From Takashimella koratensis (Eukaryota > Basidiomycota > Tremellomycetes > Trichosporonales > Tetragoniomycetaceae): a stretch of 64,000 bases of DNA. Position 1 is the stretch's first letter, and every line of letters begins with the position of its first letter. Location: positions 685,143-749,142 of the forward strand of contig BCKT01000003.1 of assembly GCA_003116875.1 (NCBI GenBank), written 5' to 3'. This document shows, one piece after another, positions 11,143-21,486 of this stretch. Made by a program: the position numbers and the translations under genes. Below the pieces are notes generated by a model. It ran no database searches. It had not been told where the DNA came from and saw nothing but the letters and a program-made list of their open reading frames with translations.

Positions 11143-13689
11143 CTAATCCGCCTCTACCTTGATAACAGGCTTTACATCCTCGCCTGAAGCCCCTGAGGCC
11201 CCCGCTGGCCCCGTTCGCCCGGCCTCTCCCCTCTTCGCATCTCGCTTCGCCTGCCTCGCCTCCTCTCTCGCCACCTGCGCCCTTGTCCGCGGCTTGGGCT
11301 TGGCTTTCGCTTTCTTCCCCTTCTTCTTAGTCTGCTGTGGTCCACTTGGTGCACTCGGTCCACTGTCCTGCTTCACAGCCGTCACCTCATTTTCCTTGTT
11401 TCCACCCTTCTTCCCCTTCTTCCCTTTCCCTTCCTTCTTTTGAGCGGCGGCTTCTTTCTTTTTCGCTGCCTTTTTCGCCTGCTTCTTGCTCTGCTTCTGG
11501 GTTGGCAACGGTCGTCGAGATGGTCCGCTGTCGTTATTCGATGTATCCACAATGGCACCATTTCCATTTAATATCGGGGGGTGATCGAGAGCCACAACGT
11601 CATCGTCAATCTCAATTTCGCCGCCATCCTGAGGTTGAGGGAGGTGGTCGAGGAGCTGAGGCATGCTTCGAAGCATTTTGTGGACCTCTCGCATCGCCTT
11701 GCTTGCTCCCCGGAACGAGCGGGCCTGGTTACGATCGAGTTCAGGACGGTGAGCCAAGTCACCGAGGAATGACGCGAGGTAGTCGAAGTCAAATTGGGAC
11801 GTACCCGTACGAGCAGGATAAGCATCATTGTCATACCCATTGTTATACTCGGCAGGGCGGTTCCACCATTCGGGCGTAGGACGTTCATCAGGTGGAGGCG
11901 ACATGAGCCGCATGGGCGAAACACCTCGTTCCCACTCGTCAGGCGTGTCCAATGAAGGGCGCGACGGCGACCAGTTGCGAGATCGGTACGGTTTGGGCGA
12001 TCGGGCGCCGTCGACGGGGCCAAGAGCGTCACCAGTCTCGGTAGGGACGATTCCGTGTCGAACTTCGATATTCTTACGCTTCAACGCCAGTTCGCCTTGC
12101 TCAGTCCAATACTTGAAGACTCCGGGGATCTTGTACCAATGCGCAAACGACTCGTGAGACGGCAGACTGTCGAGTGTGATCTCGTCCGGTGTCACCTCGA
12201 ATGCCGCGCGGTGCAGGTTGCCGCTCCGGATCCATGCAGGCACGTTTTCGACGTGTCGAAGCGCCTCCAAGACGCCGATGATGGCGAGGAGCGTCTTGTC
12301 GAGTGGGCGTTCAGGATCCTCCTCTTCGCCGGCGTCGAGACGGCCGACAGCGTGCTTCGAGTCAAGGTGCTCCTTCTTGTCGTACTCGGAGATGACCAGC
12401 TGTGACCACGGCTGGTGCACAGCTTTGAGTGGCGAGTCATCGAGAAGTACAATGGTTCGCTCATCAAATCGTGGGTCCTCAAGGTGATCACGGATTTTGC
12501 GGAGATCTTTGACAGTTTGGACTTTGCGGTCTGTGTAGCGGTTGAAGAACGTGCGTTGTGGTTAGCTTGAAGGCTTCGTCGCTAGGCAGCCATAGTACGC
12601 ACTATAATCCGCTGGTGAAAGGCCCATCTTGTCTCTTGCCCAGACTCCAAGTAGCCTCCCTTCCCCTCGTGCTATCCGCTTCTCCTTTTCCTCCTCGACC
12701 TCGTCGTCCCAAACGCCTTGAACGTAATCCTTGCCGAACGCTCCCTCGACCATGCCTCGAACATTGTGCGGCTGCGCCGATGACCACACAAACACCTCCC
12801 AGGACCTGACCGGGGGGGTTGACTCCTCGCTTGCCCCTCCCGTCGACTTTGCATGAGGATCAGGGAGGAAGACGTAGTCAAGAAAACATTGCAGGTACGG
12901 TCGTGGGTTTGATCTTCGCGCTGCACCGGATGTTGAGGACTTTCGGAATACGAGGGCACCGTTCAAATCGAGGATGAGCAGTTTCGGGACGACGGGGGAG
13001 ATTGCGTCGGCCACGGGCGTTATTGGCTCGCGAGAGATCTCGACGTAGTCAGCAGGAGGGAGGGGAACGACGAACGGCTGAGGTGAGCGAGACGGTTCGC
13101 GCCGGGAAGAGCTGTGGTATTCGCGATGCTGGGAAGGACCAGCTGCAGGGGATCCTTCTCGCATATGAGGTGGGCGGTATGAATCACCATGGTCGAGCGG
13201 ATCCGAGCTCCACGCGCGCGTCGGTGGACCGGAGTAGGTGGTGGGGTGGAAGACGGGTTGAAATCCGGTTCGCGGAGGGAAGGGAGGCAGGGCCTGTGGC
13301 GGGTTTGATGGTGGGAAGGGAGGGAGGATGGGTGGTTGTGGGAGGGTGGAGGGGGGGTAGGTAGGGTGAGATATGGGAATTGGTATTGAGGATGAGGCAG
13401 AGGTCGAGTCGTCGTTGGGATAGGTGGCGGTGGAGGGTTCTTGAGAGGACGGAGGTCGGGCCATGACGGAGGGAGAGACCGACGGGGAAAGGGAAAGGGT
13501 GGGGAAAGTGGACCACACAGATGCTGTCGGTGGTCGGGGCGGCCGTGCCATGCTTCGGCCAGGAAGTGGGAGGGATAGACAGGGGTGCCGGGGCGGGAGA
13601 GTCGCTCGGCGGTGAAGAGTCGAGGTGGATGATTGTGAAGACGCAGAGTGGCCAAAGGATGCGATAAATTCAACATTCGCCTTTGCCAT
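11143..13689 (-). CDS. FCP1/NIF-domain (HAD-type) protein with atypical DLNG motif and Lys-rich tail
   Basis: Two exons: 13689-12603 and 12530-11143, joined in DY-NRKVQTVKDLRKI. The first about 240 residues are Pro/Ser-rich and probably disordered. The FCP1-homology (NLI-interacting factor) domain starts LLILDLNGALVFR and continues through RPYLQCFLDYVF, WEVFVWSSAQPHNV, VLLDDSPLKAV and HQPWSQLVISEY. That is the core of small CTD-phosphatase-like HAD enzymes. The canonical DXDX(T/V) motif is altered: the nucleophile Asp is present, but the second Asp is Asn and Thr is Ala, so phosphatase activity is doubtful. I recall DLNG variants from fungal members of this family, so the Asn may be ancestral. 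The C-terminus from about 11480 on is strongly basic (KQSKKQAKKAAKKKE-type runs), suggesting nuclear or nucleolar placement. The annotated ATG is 13689, in frame with the whole exon. Confidence 0.8.
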
Positions 13690-14150
13690 CAATCCTGGTC
13701 CATTATCAACGCCTGTTTAATGACGTGTCACTATTTACACCGCTTGGATCAAGGGCGATCGAGTCGAGAGACATCCAGATTGGCGCTGTGACTGCACTCT
13801 ATCCCTCTGTTCCATGTCCCCAGCGTAAACGATGGGCTGACCCAGGGATCGTCAAGGATCTCTCTACATCCACAGTCCACTGAAAGGCTAGCTACCCTGC
13901 CTCCCCTCCGTTGCTCGCACAAGACCCGGGTTTACATCCTTTCACTTACCTTGACTCACCCGGCCTCCGTCTCCGCTCACCTCCTTTCACTCAGCCCAAC
14001 CTCTCTCATGCCTCAGATACAAGTCTTGTCCTACCTGCTAACAATACTAAATCATTCGACCCGGCTGATACAATCCCAGTCTTTGATCTCTACCCCTGCC
14101 ACTCATCTTCGCCCAGTCTCTGGCAGTTCCGCCGCACAGACCACGACAGC
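13690..14150. promoter_or_regulatory. Divergent intergenic region
   Basis: About 460 bases between two divergent starts (13689 minus, 14151 plus). The plus-strand frame is open upstream of 14151 without a recognised motif and could be leader or extra N-terminus. No other feature seen. Confidence 0.4.
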
Positions 14151-17100
14151 ATGGAGCTCCCATTCTTTTTGGAGCCGTTACGGCTGGTCGCCGATTACCA
14201 GCGTCGACTGGTCAACTACCAGCAGCACTTGGTCCAAAGGGTCACCGACTATGTCAACACGGGTCAACAACAGTTCGTCTCGTCTCCCTCTCCTTGCTAT
14301 TTTCTGGCGTGACACTTGAATCTCTATAGTCCTCCGCGCTGGCACACGGAAAGTCTGAGCTAACATACTTGCGTGCAGGATGTTTGGCCCTCTAGAGCAA
14401 GCCGTTGCGGCCGTGGTCATCATCAGTCTCGGTATGCCTGCATTTGACAGCGCAACAACTGACAGCCCCACAGCAATGCAAATGCCGCCCTTGTTCCCGC
14501 CCCCGCTCTACGCCCAACTCACGAACCCATCACTTCCCCCTCCTCCCACTCCCCATTCCCCAGACACATCCAACACGACCGCATTCCCAGCCTTCGCCTC
14601 CACCGATTCCTCTTCTCCCCTCTCTCAATCTGTTCTCAGCGACCTACTCGCCCGCCTCGCACCCAACATCGATCCACTCACGCTCGCAATCTTGCTAACT
14701 GCCGCTAACGTCATCGTCTTCCTGATCCCGCCTGACTTGCGAAGGCGGCTTCACGAATCGTGGAATGTGTTTTGGCCCCCATGGCAGGATTGCTCAACGA
14801 CAAGTGTAGGATCGAGGGGTCAGAGTAGCGCCCAGAGGCGACCAGAGCCGGTAAGAGGGGCTCCTGGCGAGGCGGCGAAGGAGGCAAGATCCAAAGTTGG
14901 GACGGGAAGGGAGAATCCTTCTGGCGAAGAAAAGCAATCAAGAGCTAAAGGCGACAAAGAAAGTGAAGGGGCAGAGACGACCAAAGAGAAAAGCTCGAGA
15001 TCGAAAGATGTGAACCCTGTTGACTCGGCGGAGAAGGATGTGGACACCGCTGTCCAAAACTCAATGTCGAAAGAGTCGACCAAATCTAGTCGCAAAGAAA
15101 ACCCCTCGATCGATCCCGAGTCTGAGAAACCCCAAACCTCTTCCTCATCCGCTCGTGGTGCGATCGATCCAGAAGGCCCTTCCGAAACCAAAGAACCAAA
15201 GTCCAAGCGTCCCCCTTCTCCATCCTCCTCGTCCATCGCATCTCCCGAATCGCTCGAGAAACTGAAAATGGAACGAGAACGTGCCCGCCGCAAAGCTGAA
15301 GCAGCCGCCAAGTCTGGCGATACAGCCACAGCGACCAAGTACAAGGAGACGGAGCGGAAAATCCGGGCCGAGCTGAAACGGCTAGAGGCGATGGTGCCTG
15401 CAACAGAGAGGGCGATCGCGGATCAGCCGGGTGCAGCGAGCGGGTCAACACCGCGGGCTGTCAAGGGTGGCGATGGAGAGAAAAGGAGAGAGAGGGCAGA
15501 GCAAGGTGAGAAGAGGAAAGGAGAAGATGAGAGAGAGAAGGAGAAGAAGAAAGATGATGAGTGAGTAGATCGTGGTCTGGGTTATTGAAAAGGGTGGGGT
15601 TGACAATAGGACGCTGTAAACAGCGTGGTAGTGGAAGGAAAAGGTAAAGCAAGAGACCCTCGTGAACGACCTAACGAGACATCAGCCTCAACCTCTCCTT
15701 CTTCCTCCCGCCCTCCTTCCCCTCGTACTCCGTCCACCGCCGACGCCGACGGATCCGACACCGACCCCTCCTCCCCTTCCTCGTCGACAATCGACCTATC
15801 TGACCCTCTCATGGCAGGCGACTTCCGTCCTCTCCGTTCTGTTCTCAAGAAATCCAAATCCAAACCCCGCCAAGGTAAGAATATCCACGGGAACCAGTTC
15901 CTCACGATGAGAGGTTGGAGACCTCACCTCGTTCCTTTCCCGCATGGGTTTCATCCAAAGCCACACGAGGCGAAGAATTCGCTTTGGTGGGATAACGTAC
16001 CTCAGAATGCGGATCATGTGATGGTCCCGCCGTTGCCGCCCAAAGCGCCGGAGCAGGGCGATGAGGATGAGGGGAAGGACAAAGAGAAGAAGAAGGACAA
16101 GGAGAAAGAAAAAGAGAAAGAGAAGGAAAAGGAAAAGGGTAAAGAGAAGGACAAGGACAAGGGCAAGGAGAAAGAGAAAGAGGAACAGAAGGGGGGGAAG
16201 TCGTCGTCTGGCGACAAATCCGGGGACAAAGAGAAAAGCAAAGAAAAAGCCAAGGCAGACGAAAGTAGCTCTAAAGACTCTAAATCCAGATCGAGCGACA
16301 AGGACAGAGACATGACGAAATTGGACGACAAGGATGCGGGCAAAGAGAAAGAGAGAGAAGTAGCCAAAGCTAAAGCTGCAGCTGAAGCGGCGTCGAAATC
16401 GTCTTCTGCCGAGAGGAGAGCGACAACTTCTGCTCCACCTAGTTCATCCTCATCTCCGAGAGGTACTGCGGCGGTAAGCCCTCCACCTGATCCGCAAATG
16501 TAGGTCACCACGGTCTTGTCGTCTCAATCTTTGGAGGGTAACTGACCCCATCGGTCACAGTCAGAAAGCAACGTTACTCAGCCAGGGTTTGCTCTGTGTC
16601 CTTCTCTTCCAATGTGAGTGACCGCGCCCACCATCTACATGTCCACTTTCCGCAGAACTGACATTGCACAGTGCACCAGCCTCTCGCGATTGTCTTACTT
16701 GCCTTTTTCTTCTGGCAATTCTTGACCACGCTTCACCCAACTCCTTCTCCTGCATCCTCAACCCCACCTCCTCCTTCTTCGTCCTCATCCTCCAAGACTC
16801 GACCCAGTTCTTCGTCTTCCAAACCCAGCTCCGACATTCCCCGGGCGATGCAAGAGAAACTCGATACAGCCTCTCGCTCGAACCCTGCGGCGGACCCTTC
16901 CTCCTCATCTCCTTCGTCCAAACGGTCCGGCGAGTTGGAGAAAGGGAAGAGCGGTGGAGCGGGAGTGGAGCAAGCTGCGCAAAAGTACATGTCGATCAAA
17001 GAGAAACGTAAAGCTCTCGAGGCAGCTGCCAAAGCTGAGCAAGAGAAGAAAGGGGAGATCAGTCCAGAATTGGTGGACAGAGTGACAAGGGCAAAGAAGG

Positions 17101-17168
17101 CGGAGAAGGAACTGATGACGCCTGAACTGGTGGCTTTCCTGAAATCCAAGACCCAATCAACTCCATGA
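14151..17168 (+). CDS. Uncharacterised Ser/Lys-rich protein with predicted membrane segments at both ends
   Basis: I do not recognise the family. I join several open stretches by splice signals. Exon 1 (14151-14272, MELPFFLEPLRLVADYQ) uses donor GTTCGT. Exon 2 starts at 14379 (MFGPLEQAVAAVVIISLG), followed by an optional 42-base intron. The next intron runs from about 15561 to the acceptor before CGTGGTAGTGG (about 15624). Two introns follow near 16500-16557 and 16615-16671. The protein has an N-terminal hydrophobic stretch, a second one (LAILLTAANVIVFLIPPDL), a charged Lys/Glu/Ser region with coiled-coil potential, a conserved-looking patch (GNQFLTMRGWRPHLVPFPHG), a KEKEK-type run (about 16060-16200) and a C-terminal hydrophobic segment (LHQPLAIVLLAFFFWQFLTT). 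If the first long intron is not used, a stop at 15564 splits this into two genes. Function unknown. Confidence 0.5.
16060..16200 (+). repeat. Low-complexity Lys/Glu-coding tract
   Basis: A purine-only stretch of AAG/GAG/AAA codons encodes alternating Lys-Glu with some Asp and Gly. It is within the Ser/Lys-rich gene, likely forms a charged single helix or disordered segment, and is prone to slippage. Confidence 0.8.
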
Positions 17169-17580
17169 CGCGGTGTGACGAGTTTATCCTGACTAGTCCC
17201 ATGCTCATCTCCACATGTCTGTCCTTCCTCGTCATTCGAACAACTTCCCACTGACTGTCTCGCCCCTGGCTTTACGGACACTTCGATACTCTATGCATTC
17301 ACAGACATTCACAGACTTCAACTCTTCTTGCTTCACCGACCAGCGGCGCCACAGGGATTCAACCCGAAAAACTATCGATACATGTGTTGATTTCGGTACA
17401 GTCACAATGAAGGGATTTCAAAACAAAACGATATGCTACAGTCCGAGGTCGAGTCTGGGTCCGCTTGAGCAAACTCCAACCTCTGGATACTCTATGTGCA
17501 AGTGGGGGATGGCAAAGGGTAGTGGAGATTAGCGAAAAGGGGTGTTGGAAGGAAGAGGGTGGGTCGATGGTCGAATGTCC
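17169..17580. other. Convergent 3' intergenic region
   Basis: About 410 bases between two convergent stop codons. I see 3'-UTR-like sequence and no gene. Confidence 0.45.
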
Positions 17581-18115
17581 TCAGTCGTCGAGGACAGTAG
17601 TAGGGGGGATCTGGAGGGGCGTGGCGTCACCCAGAGGCTGGGCAGGGGTGTCGGAAGGCTGGGCCGAGAGCGGGAGCGACGCAGATGAGCCGTTACTCTC
17701 GCTCGTTCGGCGCCTGTCAAAAGTAAGAGGAAGTGAAAAGGAAGAGAAACACGTTGTCAGCGCCACTCTCAAGTTGATCCTTCAAAAATATATCGACCAG
17801 TGAAACAGGGGATTGAGAATAAGATGGCTCCACTTACTCGGAATCCGCTCGAGAACCCTCCCATTGGTTCTTGGTGTACTGATACATCTGGAGCGAGTAG
17901 CGCCGCCTCTTCTCGCGCAAGGTCATCTCTTGTTCGTCGATGAGGTCTGGTGGCGGTTGCGTATATCGGTGGGAGATTGAATGAAGTTGGGCGAGGGGTG
18001 AGGATAAGGGTGAGGTGAGGGTGCGGTGAGGGTGCGGTGATAGAATGAAATAAAGAAGGCCAGGCGAGTTGGGTAGGGCGAGTCGGGAGAAGGTCGTCAT
18101 AGAACTCGTTAGCAT
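17581..18115 (-). CDS. Small uncharacterised protein, possibly mitochondrial
   Basis: Two exons (18115 to about 17838, then about 17715-17581) joined by a GTAAGT intron ending TTTTGACAG give about 136 residues. The N-terminal 50 residues lack acidic residues and are rich in Ser, Leu, Arg and His (MTTFSRLALPNSPGLLYF), resembling a mitochondrial presequence. A compact charged motif EMTLREKRRRYSLQMYQYTK follows and is the only part that looks conserved. The C-terminus is Ser/Thr/Pro-rich and probably disordered. I do not recognise the family. The gene lies just left of the assembly gap, so its promoter is only partly visible. Confidence 0.5.
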
Positions 18116-18217
18116 CAGAACTGGGCTTGGACCTAGTTGAGCCTGGATTGGGGAGATGGGGATAGAGGGTGTAGATTCCAGTGGAGTGATTCCTTATTTT
18201 GATTTGGGGGGGGGGGG

Positions 18218-19162
18218 NNNNNNNNNNNNNNNNNNNNNNNNNNNNNNNNNNNNNNNNNNNNNNNNNNNNNNNNNNNNNNNNNNNNNNNNNNNNNNNNNNN
18301 NNNNNNNNNNNNNNNNNNNNNNNNNNNNNNNNNNNNNNNNNNNNNNNNNNNNNNNNNNNNNNNNNNNNNNNNNNNNNNNNNNNNNNNNNNNNNNNNNNNN
18401 NNNNNNNNNNNNNNNNNNNNNNNNNNNNNNNNNNNNNNNNNNNNNNNNNNNNNNNNNNNNNNNNNNNNNNNNNNNNNNNNNNNNNNNNNNNNNNNNNNNN
18501 NNNNNNNNNNNNNNNNNNNNNNNNNNNNNNNNNNNNNNNNNNNNNNNNNNNNNNNNNNNNNNNNNNNNNNNNNNNNNNNNNNNNNNNNNNNNNNNNNNNN
18601 NNNNNNNNNNNNNNNNNNNNNNNNNNNNNNNNNNNNNNNNNNNNNNNNNNNNNNNNNNNNNNNNNNNNNNNNNNNNNNNNNNNNNNNNNNNNNNNNNNNN
18701 NNNNNNNNNNNNNNNNNNNNNNNNNNNNNNNNNNNNNNNNNNNNNNNNNNNNNNNNNNNNNNNNNNNNNNNNNNNNNNNNNNNNNNNNNNNNNNNNNNNN
18801 NNNNNNNNNNNNNNNNNNNNNNNNNNNNNNNNNNNNNNNNNNNNNNNNNNNNNNNNNNNNNNNNNNNNNNNNNNNNNNNNNNNNNNNNNNNNNNNNNNNN
18901 NNNNNNNNNNNNNNNNNNNNNNNNNNNNNNNNNNNNNNNNNNNNNNNNNNNNNNNNNNNNNNNNNNNNNNNNNNNNNNNNNNNNNNNNNNNNNNNNNNNN
19001 NNNNNNNNNNNNNNNNNNNNNNNNNNNNNNNNNNNNNNNNNNNNNNNNNNNNNNNNNNNNNNNNNNNNNNNNNNNNNNNNNNNNNNNNNNNNNNNNNNNN
19101 NNNNNNNNNNNNNNNNNNNNNNNNNNNNNNNNNNNNNNNNNNNNNNNNNNNNNNNNNNNNNN
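18218..19162. other. Assembly gap (run of N) flanked by poly-G and poly-C
   Basis: 945 Ns. The left flank ends in a run of about 12 G and the right flank starts with 8 C. The flanking homopolymers probably caused loss of sequence here. Anything inside is unknown. Confidence 0.99.
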
Positions 19163-21486
19163 CCCCCCCCTCCCCGGCCTAACCCCAGAGACATCTCACA
19201 CCGTCATTGGACTGTCATGCTCTTTCCCTACCCTACCTTGCCCTCCCCAGTCTCTCTCTCTCTCTCTCACTCTCCTGGGGTTTCGCAACTCTTTCCCGCC
19301 GCTTGCCCTGAACATGATGCGGTAGATCCATCGCCTCTTCTCCAACCTTTTTTTATTTATTTTTTTATTTTTTGGTCGCAAACAAAAATGAAAGTCTCCT
19401 CGCTCGCGACTGTCGACTTCCCAGGGCGCTTTCTGGTCTTACGAACCGTGGATCTGTACCTGCACGGCTCGAGTTTGGCGCTACTCCCTGTTCCCCCTAC
19501 CTTTTGAGTGTAGGGATAACCTTTATCCCCCTTTCACCCGTTCCTTCACCTCGTGCGCCTCTCGTCGCTTCTTCCCTTCGCTTGGACACCTCCTCATGAC
19601 GGCCTTGTACAGTACGTTGCTTTACATCACTGGACCGGGTTTAGACTAGGCCAAGTGATCGCTTTACGACCCTTCAAACCCAATCTCGCAGCATTCCTTT
19701 ACTCTCTCCTCACCCGGCCCACTTCTACATTTTGCCCACACTCGACACGAGGGAGGCGGAGAACAGACTAACGGCTCGACCCAGGACACTCATCTGCTGC
19801 GCCGTCACCCGTAGCCCTCCCCCGGTCGCCCAGGTTACATAGATACACCGTCACAGCTAACCGTTGCCCCTGCTCTCCCCACCCGCGTGGGAAGGGGGGT
19901 ATGATGCAGTTGGAGCCAACTCCTTTCTTTTGAAGATACACCGACTGACCGGCTAGGCGAAACAAGAATTTAGGGGGAATTAAACATAGTGCCCCACCGG
20001 CTCCACCTTACGTCACTGCCACAAACCCCCGTTCGTGACGCGGTCGGATCGCCACTAACTCTACTTTCCGGGTCCTTGTATCCACCAAATCCCAAGCGAG
20101 CCCATACAACACCCCGTTCATAGCCTGCTACAGACCACTCCTGGCAGGAAACACCGTAAATCAGATCCCCACAGCACCGTATCGACACTTTTTTCGCTCC
20201 ACAGCCCGCCCTTGGACCCTTTTGGTCCTATTCCAAGACTGACCCTTGTGATTCCCGCTATCTTCTTCCCTGTCGATCACTTCGCTTTAGGCTTGGTTCG
20301 CACTATTACTCTCTACGCCCTTGTACCCTCACTTGGTGGGGTCTGACGTCGGGCCCGACTCTGACGTCTTAGCTATCCCGGCGAGACAGGGTAGTCTCAA
20401 CCTTCGGCTTTTGCTTAAAGGCTTTGCTTAAAGGCTTAACATATAGGATATGTCTTTTTTCGGGCCCTCCATATACCTCGTGGATGTGCCGTAAAAATTC
20501 TCAGTCCATGTGACTGCGAGTTGGAGAGTTGGGACCGTCAGTTTGACGCGTACGTACGTACGTGCGCGGCCCATTTGAGATCCCGGTTCCTTTGACCTTT
20601 TTGTGCACTAACAAGACCAGTCGAAGGGAACGGTGGGAATAGGTACCAGGCGTCGAGCTACGGCAAATGAGTTATCGCCTATCGCTCCAACGCTGATCGA
20701 TCCACTCCGACGGCTTCATCTCTCCACCCGTCCGCCGTGGTCTGTCTCCACCTTTCCACGCTATGCGTTGATTGGAACAAACTGGTTCTTGCCGATCATC
20801 TCCTCAAGGCTAGTCTCAAGCACGTACCCCCCTTCCCCCTTTCCCACCTTCCTCCCCCCCTCCCCCTTTTCGCCTCCCCTTCCCCTTCCCCTCTTTGTCC
20901 TTCTCTAATCGAGGCCCGCGGCTAGGTAGCAGGCACATTTCACGAGCTTCATCCTTCCCAACCTTGACCGCAGCGTTTTAGCCTACGCCCTCGCACGAAG
21001 ATCCGTTGCACCTGCAACATGACGAGTGACCGCTCACAAAGAGTGATACGTTGTCTCGAGAAATGGATCTGCAGAAATCGGCTACGGCCAAGGCCTATGA
21101 CTATGGGGAGCTATGGAAACGAATGAGAAATTGAACCTATCAAAACACAACTTTATCTAACTGAGATCCAACTACTGCACAACCGAGTCAAGATAGCACA
21201 CAAGCACAAAAACCATTAAATTACTGAAAAGAGACGGACTACGTGCTCTGCTCAAGACACGAGACTGCCGCCGCTGTGGTGGGAGACAACGAAAAAGAGA
21301 GGTGAACGCTAACGATGATATGCGACACTCTGAGTAGTGACTAGTAAAGCCAAGCAATTGAAGATGAGATCGGGAGGAAAGGTGAGATCCAAGTAGCGGT
21401 GTCTTGAACCCAAGGCGGGGAGACGAGGGAGGGGCAAAGACGATACGCGAGACGCGATGTGCGATACGGACTGGCTCAGTGTTCGC
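19163..21486. other. Long ORF-poor region downstream of the zinc-cluster regulator
   Basis: About 2.3 kb with only short open frames lacking motifs. The plus strand is pyrimidine-rich, with (CT)n near 19250-19270. It contains a perfect 13-base tandem duplication (20411-20436) and a CGTACGTACGTACGTGCG stretch (about 20549-20566). It could hold promoter sequence for something lost in the gap, or a noncoding transcript. Confidence 0.4.
20411..20436. repeat. 13-base perfect tandem duplication
   Basis: TTGCTTAAAGGCT occurs twice head to tail. It is in noncoding sequence and no function is evident. Confidence 0.85.

Noticed and set aside
12602..13676. Overlapping open frames opposite and beside the FCP1-domain gene
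   Set aside because: Shadow frames of a GC-rich coding exon; no motif, while the chosen frame carries the FCP1 core.
15086..16511. Ser/Leu-rich minus-strand open frames opposite the Lys/Glu-rich gene
   Set aside because: They are the antisense of AAG/GAG codon runs.
18133..19325. Long open frames across the assembly gap on both strands
   Set aside because: They consist almost entirely of unknown residues translated from Ns.
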